A DNA stretch of 64,000 nucleotides from Collinsella aerofaciens (GTDB taxonomy: Bacteria; Actinomycetota; Coriobacteriia; Coriobacteriales; Coriobacteriaceae). The translations under genes were made by a program, and so were the position numbers. Under the pieces are notes generated by a model. The model searched no databases and was not told the origin of the DNA. It saw only the letters and a list, made by a program, of their open reading frames with translations. Below, one piece after another: positions 44,261 through 51,985 of the stretch. Numbering within the stretch: the first letter of the stretch is position 1; each line of letters starts with the position of its first letter. Location: contig NZ_OY725717.1 in the NCBI RefSeq assembly GCF_963360655.1, positions 835,694 to 899,693 of the forward strand, given 5' to 3'.

Positions 44261-44293
44261 AGGGGGCGGGCAAACCAACGTCTGCCCGCCCCC
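44261..44293 (-). promoter_or_regulatory. Intercistronic hairpin between binding-protein and permease genes
   Basis: AGGGGGCGGGCA and TGCCCGCCCCCT form a 12-bp GC-rich stem with a 9-nt loop and no U-tract. Such hairpins between malE- and malF-type genes stabilise the upstream mRNA, so that binding protein is made in excess over permease. Confidence 0.75.
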
Positions 44294-44326
44294 TGTCGCT
44301 AATCAGATAGCTTGGGCAGCAACTGC

Positions 44327-45643
44327 TTACTCGGAAGCGGCCTTCTCGGTCTTCCAGCCATCGACGAAGGCGTTCTTGACGCCGTCCCACTTGCTGTTGT
44401 CGGCAGCGTAGGCGATCAGAGCCTGCTTGAGGTTCTTCTTCCACTCCTCAGAGGGGATGTAGACGAAGTCCCAAGCAACGGTCTTCTTGCCGTCTTTGGC
44501 CATGGCAACGGCCTGCTGCGAGAAGACGTTGGTGGTTTCCTTGGCGCTCTTGAACGGAGCGGTCAGACCCATCTTGTCAGCGATGATGCTGGTGGCGGTG
44601 TCAGAAGTGACGCACCAATACATGAAGTCCTCGGTGGCCTTCTGGGCATCCTCGGAAGCCTGGGAGCTGACGCACCAGTAGTTCTCGCCGCCGGAGCACA
44701 GGCCCTGGTTCTCCTCGCCGTCGACACCGATGTAGATGGGCATCATGCCAATCTGATCGTCGGTCATGCCGGCCTTGGTGAGGTCAGCGTAGGCCCAAGA
44801 ACCGTTCTGATAGAAGACGGCCTTGCCGGTTGCGAACTCGTTGGTGGCGTCGTCGCCGGTCTTGGAGGCAAGCTGCGAAGGATCGCAGGTGGAGTCGGTG
44901 ATGTACAGGTCGAAGATCTGCTTGAAGTTGTCGAGATACTCGCCCTTAATCTCGTCGTCCTCCTGGTTGTGCTCCTTCTCGAACTCGTAGTAGAGCGGGA
45001 GGTTGGCGAGGTGGGTGGTGTAGCGCCAGCTGGAGGAGTCGTCCATGCCGGCGGAAGTGAAGGCACCCTCAACACCAAGCTCGTCCTTGCGGGCCTGGAT
45101 GTCGTCGGCACAAGCCTTCAGCTTGTCGAAGGAGTTGATGTCCTCGGCCTTGTAGCCAGCCTTCTCGAGCAGCTGCTTGTTGTAGATGATGCCGTAGCTC
45201 TCCTGGACCCAGTCGATACCCAGATCCTTGCCATCGGACTGCAGAGCCAGGGAGTCGTCAATGAGCTCACCGCGGAGCTTGGTATCGGACAGGTCGGCGC
45301 AGTAATCCTTCCAGTTCTTAAGACCGGTGGGGCCGTTGACCTGGAACAGGGTCGGAGCGGAGCTCTTGGACATCTCGGACTTGAGCTTCTCCTCGTAGGT
45401 GTTGGAGGCGGCGGTCACGATCTTGACCTCGACGCCCTTCTCCTTCTTGTACGCCTTGGCGATCTCCTTCCACTCCTTGTCGACCTCGGGCTTGAATTGG
45501 AGGAAGTAGACCTCGGCAGCGTCACCAGAAGCAGAGGAGCCGGAGCCGGCAGAACCGCCGCAACCCACGAGACCCAGACCAAGAACCGCAGCCGCGGAAC
45601 CAGCAAAGCCCAGGAACTGCCTTCTGCTCATTTCGTTCTTCAT
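44327..45643 (-). CDS. Sugar-binding lipoprotein of ABC transporter (MalE type)
   Basis: A 438-aa extracellular solute-binding protein family 1. The signal peptide has SRRQFLGFAGSAAAVLGLGLVGCGG, a lipobox ending at Cys and possibly Tat-exported because of the RR pair. Mature domain features include VEVKIVTAASNTYEEKLKSEM, LFQVNGPTGLKNWKD and GKAVFYQNGSWAYADL. It delivers maltooligosaccharide-type sugars to the permeases; the exact substrate is inferred from the neighbouring malQ and glgP. Confidence 0.93.
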   Translation of the reverse strand: MKNEMSRRQFLGFAGSAAAVLGLGLVGCGGSAGSGSSASGDAAEVYFLQFKPEVDKEWKEIAKAYKKEKGVEVKIVTAASNTYEEKLKSEMSKSSAPTLFQVNGPTGLKNWKDYCADLSDTKLRGELIDDSLALQSDGKDLGIDWVQESYGIIYNKQLLEKAGYKAEDINSFDKLKACADDIQARKDELGVEGAFTSAGMDDSSSWRYTTHLANLPLYYEFEKEHNQEDDEIKGEYLDNFKQIFDLYITDSTCDPSQLASKTGDDATNEFATGKAVFYQNGSWAYADLTKAGMTDDQIGMMPIYIGVDGEENQGLCSGGENYWCVSSQASEDAQKATEDFMYWCVTSDTATSIIADKMGLTAPFKSAKETTNVFSQQAVAMAKDGKKTVAWDFVYIPSEEWKKNLKQALIAYAADNSKWDGVKNAFVDGWKTEKAASE

Positions 45644-45751
45644 TACAATCCACCCTTTCACACCGTGGCGGCACCCTTTGCCGCCGCCTTCGGAGATTGG
45701 CTCGGGGACTTTGCCCCTTTTGCTGATTTGTACGATACGCTATTTGGCTAG

Positions 45752-45840
45752 TTGTTTGAACAAGTATTACTAGAGCGGTAGAAAAACTTCGGTGAACGGT
45801 AATTTCAACTTGATACTTGACAAGTTTTGTATAAACAATT
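45752..45840 (-). promoter_or_regulatory. Promoter/operator region of the ABC operon
   Basis: TTGTTTGAACAA (45752-45763) is a perfect palindrome. CTTGACAAG (about 45816-45824) and TTGTATAAACAA (about 45827-45838) follow. Between them the complement of 45786-45805 reads AAATTACCGTTCACCGAAGT, similar to the motif at the two sugar-amine promoters. Confidence 0.65.
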
Positions 45841-45862
45841 ATTTGTTATCGAATGCAGAGAA

Positions 45863-45906
45863 AAACGCCCGGTCAAGCCGATGCATCGTCGGTTTGACCG
45901 GGCGTT
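45863..45906 (-). terminator. Terminator after the GntR gene
   Basis: AAACGCCCGGTCAA and TTTGACCGGGCGTTT pair as a long stem around a GCCGATGCATCGTCGG inner hairpin, with T residues on both strands. It ends the leftward GntR transcript before the ABC promoter region. Nothing else is evident in the 45644-45950 gap beyond the sites listed. Confidence 0.9.
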
Positions 45907-45950
45907 TTCTCTTTGAGGGCACGGGTCTCGTCAGGCTGCGAGCTAGCCGA

Positions 45951-46670
45951 CTATCGCTTGGAGTTGACACGGTAGTGGAAGATCTCAGGATGCGTGCGGG
46001 CATGCGTCACCTCAAACAAGATGCCATCCGAGGTGTACGACTGACTCTCCATGACGGCAACGCAGTTGTATTTGCCGAGGTCAAGATAGCTGCAATCCTC
46101 ATCGTTGGCGAGCTCGACACTCACCGTACGGCGGCTCGCCATCACTTTGATGCCACGCTTGTGCTCCAGATAGTCATAGATAGATTCTGCCGCGATCTCG
46201 GGGGTCAGACCCTTGGCGATCGACGCCAAAAAGTAGCCATGGTCCACTTGGCGCGCACTGCCGTTGAGACTTCGGACACGTACCACGCGAATCAGCTCCT
46301 CGCCCACCTTAAAGCCCAGGCGACGAGAGAGTTGCTCAGTGCAGATCAAATGTTCAAAAGACTTAACGTCCGTCGATGCGACGGCATTGTTGCGCTTTGC
46401 AAATTCGCCAAACGACTCGACTTCCTCGAGTGCACCCAACATGTCGGTTTCGCCCTTAAGCCAAATAACGCGCACGCCCTTGCCGTGTATGGGCTGCACA
46501 AACATCCCGTCGGCCAGCATGCCCAAGGCGCGACGGACGGTATTGCGAGTACATCCGAACTCCGCGGTCAACTCAGCTTCGGTTGGCAGCATCTCCTGAA
46601 ACGCATAGGTCCCATTAATGATGCGCGAGCGTATTTCTCGGTAGATTCCTTCGTATATCGCTTTTGGCAT
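45951..46670 (-). CDS. GntR-family regulator (UTRA, TreR-like)
   Basis: A 239-aa HutC/TreR-type regulator: winged helix LPTEAELTAEFGCTRNTVRRAL, the HGKGVRVIWL wing, and a UTRA domain (LICTEQLSRRLGFKVGEELIRVVRVRSLNG; VDHGYFLASIAKGLTPEIA). It is divergent from the PTS-HAD gene, and TTGTTTAAAC sites lie in their shared 229-bp gap and also at malQ and the ABC operon. It is the likely regulator of this alpha-glucan gene set. Confidence 0.9.
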   Translation of the reverse strand: MPKAIYEGIYREIRSRIINGTYAFQEMLPTEAELTAEFGCTRNTVRRALGMLADGMFVQPIHGKGVRVIWLKGETDMLGALEEVESFGEFAKRNNAVASTDVKSFEHLICTEQLSRRLGFKVGEELIRVVRVRSLNGSARQVDHGYFLASIAKGLTPEIAAESIYDYLEHKRGIKVMASRRTVSVELANDEDCSYLDLGKYNCVAVMESQSYTSDGILFEVTHARTHPEIFHYRVNSKR

Positions 46671-46724
46671 TGTTCCACCTCTACATTATTCATTTCCGGC
46701 TAGGCACGATAGCATTTCTTAAAG

Positions 46725-46856
46725 TTGTTTAAACCGAATATCGGTGAAGCGACAGGATTTAGCCGTTGACGGTTTCTGTCATGCCCAAATCGGTTTCGCT
46801 CAAAACTGCCGGTACGACACTCGTCTGGTCCTCTACAATGAATCCATTGTTTAAAC
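46725..46856. promoter_or_regulatory. Divergent GntR/PTS operator pair
   Basis: TTGTTTAAAC occurs at 46725-46734 and again at 46847-46856, 122 bp apart, one near each divergent start. TCGGTGAAGC (46741) resembles the TTCRCCGA motif of other sugar promoters in inverted sense. Two sites could allow looping repression. Confidence 0.65.
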
Positions 46857-46899
46857 GTTTCCCCACGCGCAACGCGCCTCGATATTCGGAAGGCAGAAC

Positions 46900-49350
46900 A
46901 TGCTGCAAAAAATCCAACGCTTTGGCGGGGCAATGTTCGCGCCCGCCATGCTGTTTTCTATATCAGGCCTCATGGTCGGCGTCTCCGCTCTCGCAACGAC
47001 TGCGGACATCGTCGGCGATCTCGCCGTATACGGAACCCCTTGGTACGTTTTCTGGGCTATCATCCAGCGCGGCTCGTGGACGGTCTTTAAACGCCTCCCG
47101 CTCCTTTTTGCCGTAGCGCTGCCCATCGGTCTTGCCCAAAAACAACCGGCTCGTTGCTGCCTCGAGGCTCTCGTCGCCTATTTTGCCTACTGCTTCTTTT
47201 TGAGCGAGATCATTAAGCTGAGCGGAGACAACCTTGGACTTGAGTACCCGTCATCTTTGACCTCCGCCAGCGGTATCACCGTCATCGACGGCATCAAGAC
47301 GCTCGACACCGGCATTATCGGCCCGCTGGCGGTATCGGCAACCGTCGTTGCCATCCATGACCGCTTCTACGATGCCAAGGTTCCCGATTGGCTCGGCACC
47401 TTCTCGGGCTCCTCGCTGGTCTACCTCATCAGCTTTTTTGCCGTGTTTGCCCTTGCTGCTATCTCGGCCGCCATCGTGCCCTACGTATACGATGTAACCG
47501 ATACGCTGCGTCACGCGCTTGCAGGCGTCGGTCCCTTTGGCGTGGGCATCTTTGTCTTTTTAGAACGAGCACTCGAGCCCTTTGGCCTGCACCACCTGCT
47601 CTACATGCCGATCTACTACGACAACCTGGTCATTAACGACGGCATCTACGCCACGTGGAGCAGTTTGCTCCCCATCCTCTCCCATAGCACGCGCCCCCTT
47701 AATGAGCTTGCGCCGTGGGCCGGTTTTACCGCCACCGGCTGGGTCAAGCTCTTTGGCCTTCCTGCCATCGCAGCTGCGTTCTACTCCACCGCAAAACCCG
47801 AGCGCCGCGCCGGCCTCAGGGTCATCCTTGTTCCCGCCATCATCGCCTCGGTGGTTTGCGGCGTTACCGAGCCACTCGAGTTTCTCTTTATGTTCACCCA
47901 CCCCGGGCTCTTTTTGCTCTACGCCGTCTTATCGTCTTGCCTTGCCACAGCCATGAATCTCTTTGGCATCGTCGGCATCTTCTCGGGCGGCCTCATGGAG
48001 ATGGCAGCCTTCAACTTTATTCCGCTCATGCGCACGCATGCCGGTGCCTATCTTTTGGCGCTCGGTATCGGCCTTGCCTTTAGCCTCATCTTTTTTGTTA
48101 GTTTTCGAGCACTCATCTTGGTCTATGACCTTAAGACTCCGGGCCGCGAGGATCATGTCGTCAATCGCGCGGCAATCGATTGTTTAACGGGAAGCGACTT
48201 TGCCAAAGAGCAATCTCCCAATGACGAGGTCAATAGTCGATCCGATCAAGATCACGTCCTCGCTGAGCGGGTAATTCAGCTTTTAGGTGGCGTTGGCAAT
48301 ATCGTGGGCGCAACCAACTGCGCCACGCGCCTGCGCGTCGAGGTCGCAGACCCTTCCATCGTTGCAGATAACGCGTCGTTTGTCGCAGTGGGCGCCAAGG
48401 GCCTCATCATTACGGGCAAGACCGCCCAGGTGATTATCGGCATCTCCGTTCCCCGCGTTAAAGAGCATTTTGACCAGATCATGGGCCTCGAGCCGGAATT
48501 TGTGCCCACCACCTCGGCCTCCCCTGCCGCCAGCGCGGCCCATAAGCGCGGCAATATTTGCTTCTTCGATATCGACGGAACGCTCGCCTGGCAAGACCCC
48601 AGGCTCGCCCAAGACCTTCCCGAAGACGAGCGGGACCTCTCCCCCTATCCCAACGAGGCGGTTTCGCAGGCAATCCGCGAGTTTGTCGCCAACGGCAACA
48701 TGGCCTTTATCTGCACGGGACGTACCCTGAGCTGCATCCACCCCAAACTTCTTGAGCTGCCCTGGACCGGCATCGTCTGTCTTGCGGGCGGTTACGCCGA
48801 GATCAACGGACACACAATTCGCGATCTGTCGATGACGCCCAGTATGCTGCAGCGTCTTGCCCCCTACCTTGAGCAATCGGGCGAGGTCATCCGCTTTGAG
48901 GGCCTCAACGGCGTCGTGCGCATGAGTGCCGATGCGCCCGATGCTCCCGGATACGCGCGCACCCTGGGCGACGCAGTCACGCAGCTGCAACATTACAGTG
49001 TCTACAAGATCTTGATGTCTACATCGCTCGCCAACCACATCGCTCAAGATAAGGCACTTGAGCCGCTGCTGTGCTTTAACGAGCTCGAACTCGAGGTAAC
49101 CGAAATCTCGCCCCGCGAATGCACGAAGCGCGGGGGCATCCAGTCTGTACTCGACGCCCTCGATCCCCACCACGGAACCGTATACGGCATCGGCGACGCC
49201 AGCAATGACGTCTCGCTGATGAACGCCGTCGATGTCGGTATCGCCATGGGCAATGCACCGGACTATCTCAAGGATAAGGCCGATTACGTGACCGACACCG
49301 TCGATCACGACGGTGTCGTTGCGGCGCTCGAGCATTTTAGGCTGATTTAG
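46900..49350 (+). CDS. PTS glucose/maltose-type IICB fused to a Cof-type HAD phosphatase
   Basis: An 816-aa protein. Residues 1-425 are a polytopic EIIC (QRFGGAMFAPAMLFSISGLMVG; FGLHHLLYMPIYYDN; CGVTEPLEFLFMF). Residues about 445-535 are an EIIB with phospho-Cys474 in GATNCATRLRVEV. From about 553 to the end is a complete HAD type IIB hydrolase: motif I FFDIDGTL (Asp557/Asp559), motif II ICTGR, motif IV GIGDASNDVSLMNAVDVGIAMGNA. No EIIA domain is present. The PTS part would make a sugar phosphate, and the HAD part could remove the phosphate inside the cell, as maltose-phosphate phosphatases do for other Firmicute systems. I know of no common family with this order. Confidence 0.92.
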   Translation: MLQKIQRFGGAMFAPAMLFSISGLMVGVSALATTADIVGDLAVYGTPWYVFWAIIQRGSWTVFKRLPLLFAVALPIGLAQKQPARCCLEALVAYFAYCFFLSEIIKLSGDNLGLEYPSSLTSASGITVIDGIKTLDTGIIGPLAVSATVVAIHDRFYDAKVPDWLGTFSGSSLVYLISFFAVFALAAISAAIVPYVYDVTDTLRHALAGVGPFGVGIFVFLERALEPFGLHHLLYMPIYYDNLVINDGIYATWSSLLPILSHSTRPLNELAPWAGFTATGWVKLFGLPAIAAAFYSTAKPERRAGLRVILVPAIIASVVCGVTEPLEFLFMFTHPGLFLLYAVLSSCLATAMNLFGIVGIFSGGLMEMAAFNFIPLMRTHAGAYLLALGIGLAFSLIFFVSFRALILVYDLKTPGREDHVVNRAAIDCLTGSDFAKEQSPNDEVNSRSDQDHVLAERVIQLLGGVGNIVGATNCATRLRVEVADPSIVADNASFVAVGAKGLIITGKTAQVIIGISVPRVKEHFDQIMGLEPEFVPTTSASPAASAAHKRGNICFFDIDGTLAWQDPRLAQDLPEDERDLSPYPNEAVSQAIREFVANGNMAFICTGRTLSCIHPKLLELPWTGIVCLAGGYAEINGHTIRDLSMTPSMLQRLAPYLEQSGEVIRFEGLNGVVRMSADAPDAPGYARTLGDAVTQLQHYSVYKILMSTSLANHIAQDKALEPLLCFNELELEVTEISPRECTKRGGIQSVLDALDPHHGTVYGIGDASNDVSLMNAVDVGIAMGNAPDYLKDKADYVTDTVDHDGVVAALEHFRLI

Positions 49351-49463
49351 GCGCGCTCCATCAAACGCACGCCCGTTGTCCTAAATCGCCAAAACTGCCG
49401 CGCCAAACGCCCTAATGTGGCAATATGTTGTCTGCATATTGCATCAACGCAACCTCAGAAAGA

Positions 49464-50489
49464 ATGCGAGAACCCGTGTCCAGTCCGTTTACCAGCTTTT
49501 TAGCCCAGCACTTTGACCAGATTAACGCCTATCTGGCCACGTTCTTTGACGGACAGGCGACCTCTGCCGATATCGAGCGCTACCTGTATGCGCCGCTCTC
49601 GGCTTTTACGGCCAACGCCGGCAAGCGCCACCGCCCGCTTATCTGCATGCTCGCCGCAACCGCAGTGGGCGGTAGCTTTGAGAGCGCCCGCAGCGCCGCG
49701 GCAGCCATCGAGCATTTCCAGTCGGGCGCGCTGATCCACGACGACATCGCCGACAACGGACAGCTTCGTCGAGGCAAGCCCTGCATGCACCTTACCGAGG
49801 GCACGGGCCTTGCCATCAATTGTGGCGACCTGGCGCTCACCATGGTCACCAAGACGGTTCTCGACGACCCCACGCTGGAGTCCGACGTGAAGCTGCGCGT
49901 GCTCCACGAGCTTACCGAGATGATCGTCCGCACCATTGAGGGTCAAGCACTCGACCTGGGTTGGGTCCGTGACGGGCGCTTTGATATCTCGGTTGATGAC
50001 TACCTGGACATGGCGACGCACAAGACCGCGTTTTACAGCGGAGCCACGCCGCTTGCCGCCGGAGCCATTATCGGCGGCGGCAACGATGAGCAAATCGAAG
50101 CGCTGCGCGCCTTTGGCCTGCACACGGGCCTTGCCTTTCAGATTCAGGACGACCTGCTCAACCTTGTCGGCACTAAGGAAGCCGCCAACAAGGACTTCCG
50201 CACCGACATCACCGAGGGCAAGCGCACGCTTGTCGCCGTACACGCCCTCTCTGATGAGCGCCACCACGACGAGGTCGAGGCGATTCTTTCCTCGGGCACC
50301 GATGATCCCGCGCAGCTCGCACGCGCCGTGGAGATCTTCCAGGAGACCGGCTCCATCGATTACGCCCACACTTACGCGCTCGACCTGACCGCTAAGGCCA
50401 AAGCGGCCATCGAGAACGTTGAGCTTGATCCGCACGCACGCGAGCTGTTCCTCTCCATGGCAGATTTCTTTGTGGAGCGCCTTAACTAA
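49464..50489 (+). CDS. Polyprenyl (geranylgeranyl-type) diphosphate synthase
   Basis: A 341-aa trans-isoprenyl diphosphate synthase: GKRHRPLICMLAA, first Asp-rich motif HDDIADNGQLRRGKP, THKTAFYSG, GLAFQIQDDLLNLVG and KDFRTDITEGKRTL. The second Asp-rich motif is DDLLN, with Asn where most members have Asp, so activity or chain length may be altered. It condenses IPP with allylic diphosphates for undecaprenyl, quinone or carotenoid precursors. The start is uncertain: ATG at 49464 or GTG at 49476 both lack a strong ribosome site. Confidence 0.88.
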   Translation: MREPVSSPFTSFLAQHFDQINAYLATFFDGQATSADIERYLYAPLSAFTANAGKRHRPLICMLAATAVGGSFESARSAAAAIEHFQSGALIHDDIADNGQLRRGKPCMHLTEGTGLAINCGDLALTMVTKTVLDDPTLESDVKLRVLHELTEMIVRTIEGQALDLGWVRDGRFDISVDDYLDMATHKTAFYSGATPLAAGAIIGGGNDEQIEALRAFGLHTGLAFQIQDDLLNLVGTKEAANKDFRTDITEGKRTLVAVHALSDERHHDEVEAILSSGTDDPAQLARAVEIFQETGSIDYAHTYALDLTAKAKAAIENVELDPHARELFLSMADFFVERLN

Positions 50490-50627
50490 CGGGGGTTATA
50501 AAATCTGTCAGCAGCGTATTTAGGCACAACTTGCTACACTGTTGAGTGCATGTTTATGCATCCCTTTGCGTTGTCTATCCGACAGACGCTCAAATAGTAC
50601 GAATGGTACGCCGAAAGGGGTTCGTTC

Positions 50628-51533
50628 ATGGAACCTATTACAACGGGCATGCAAGGAGCAGCCGTCGAGGACGTGCAGTCTCGTCTCCTGCAGCTCGGCT
50701 ACACGATTGATGCCGCCGAAGTCACCGACAAGTACTTTGGAGCCACCACTGAGCAGGCCGTCAGCACCTTCAGGCTCGACAGCGGCCTTGCTGCCGGTCA
50801 TGCCGTCGATATCCCCTGTTGGAGCGCCCTTGTAGACGCTTCGTATAAGCTGGGCGACCGCACCCTCTATCTGCGCATGCCCAATTTCCATGGCGCCGAT
50901 GTGCAGGCCCTGCAGCGCGCTCTCAACGTTTTGGGCTTTGCCTGTGGCGAAGACGACGGCTACTTTGGTCCGCATACCGAGGCCGCCCTGCAGCAGTTCC
51001 AGGAAAATGTCGGCCTGTTTGCCGACGGCATGGCCTTCCAGGACACCTACGCCTACATCAACCGCCTGCACCATGTGTGGGAGGGCAAGCCCTCGGTCAC
51101 CGAAGCCGAGTCCCGCATCGGTTTTGCTCGCGCCGCCAACGTGCTCGAGCGCTTCCAGATTGCCGTTATCGGCGAGGACCCCATCGCACGCAGCGTTGCG
51201 TCGCGCATGTGGAATATCGCCACGGCAACGACCGACAACAGCGGCATGATGCTCTGTGACTCCGAGGTCCCAACCGACGTTGACCTGGTGCTCGAAATCG
51301 CAAGCGACGAGCTGCCCGCCGACGCCGCACCGCGCGCCACGATTGCCCTCGCCGAGTGCCACAACCTGGCCCAGCGCATCCGCACCGCCAATGTCGCCGC
51401 GCAGCAGAAGCCGGCTCGCATTCGCATTGAGCTCACGGGCATGACGCGCTACAACGGCACTTTCACGGCCAGCGACGCGCAGACACTCGCCGTACGCCTG
51501 CTCGATGGCGTTTGCGATGCCCTCGCAGATTAG
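50628..51533 (+). CDS. Peptidoglycan-binding-domain protein with uncharacterised C-terminal domain
   Basis: A 301-aa protein without a signal peptide. Two PG_binding_1 repeats occupy about residues 5-60 and 75-130 (GAAVEDVQSRLLQLGY; ADVQALQRALNVLGFACGEDDGYFGPHTEAALQQFQ). The C-terminal 150 residues form an alternating alpha/beta pattern (FQIAVIGEDPIARSVASRMWNIA; DLVLEIASDELP; RIRIELTGMTRYNG) with no catalytic motif I can identify. It could be a degenerate amidase-like fold. The similar layout in some actinobacterial amidase-like (CwlM-type) regulators is worth a comparison. GAAAGGGG precedes the ATG. Confidence 0.75.
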   Translation: MEPITTGMQGAAVEDVQSRLLQLGYTIDAAEVTDKYFGATTEQAVSTFRLDSGLAAGHAVDIPCWSALVDASYKLGDRTLYLRMPNFHGADVQALQRALNVLGFACGEDDGYFGPHTEAALQQFQENVGLFADGMAFQDTYAYINRLHHVWEGKPSVTEAESRIGFARAANVLERFQIAVIGEDPIARSVASRMWNIATATTDNSGMMLCDSEVPTDVDLVLEIASDELPADAAPRATIALAECHNLAQRIRTANVAAQQKPARIRIELTGMTRYNGTFTASDAQTLAVRLLDGVCDALAD

Positions 51534-51571
51534 GTAAACTAAACGAGTTGCTTTTGGGCAACACCACACAT

Positions 51572-51643
51572 TGGGACGTAGTTCAACGGTAGAACTCCGG
51601 TTTTTGGTGCCGGCTGTTGGGGGTTCGAATCCCTCCGTCCCAG
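51572..51643 (+). tRNA. tRNA-Gln (anticodon UUG)
   Basis: Acceptor TGGGACG/CGTCCCA with the U1-A72 pair typical of tRNA-Gln; anticodon stem CCGGT/GCCGG around TTTTGGT, anticodon TTG; T-arm GGGGGTTCGAATCCCTC. The CCA end is not encoded (GCCC follows). Confidence 0.94.
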
Positions 51644-51656
51644 CCCTTAAGAACAC

Positions 51657-51694
51657 AGCGCTCCAGGCCCTTATGAACCTGGAGCGCTTTCTTG
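51657..51694 (+). terminator. Terminator after tRNA-Gln
   Basis: AGCGCTCCAGG and CCTGGAGCGCT form an 11-bp stem followed by TTCTTG. The region 51695-51841 has no gene; it holds a reversed T-arm-like GAATTCGAACCCGC at about 51709. Confidence 0.9.
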
Positions 51695-51841
51695 TGGGCA
51701 AGCGGAGGAATTCGAACCCGCAAGGAATCTACCTATATAAGACAGACGCCCCAAGCCCGAAAGGACCAAGAGCGCCTAACATCAAGAAAATATCAGCCCA
51801 GTTCCGAAAAGCGAGCCGCATGCAACAACCAAGTAACCACA

Positions 51842-51978
51842 GGCCCCGGGAGAGCGGGGACACCGGCTTAGGTTTATCGCGAGTTCCGCACGAACAGGAG
51901 GCCACTTAATGTGGCCTCCGTCGTGAGCAGGACTGTAGAGCAGGAAACCTAAGCCGGTGTCCCCGCTCTCCCGGGGCC
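51842..51978. repeat. Structured intergenic element, copy B
   Basis: Perfect 34-bp arms (51842-51875 and 51945-51978) around a 69-nt core. The core matches copy A except in the inner hairpin, where both strands changed together (GAGGCCAC with GTGGCCTC). It ends 7 bp before the stop codon of the convergent TOPRIM gene. Confidence 0.94.
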
Positions 51979-51985
51979 GGCGGAG

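Noticed and set aside
51842..51978. Integron attC site
   Set aside because: No integrase, no gene cassettes and no R-box core triplets; the arms are far longer and perfectly paired.
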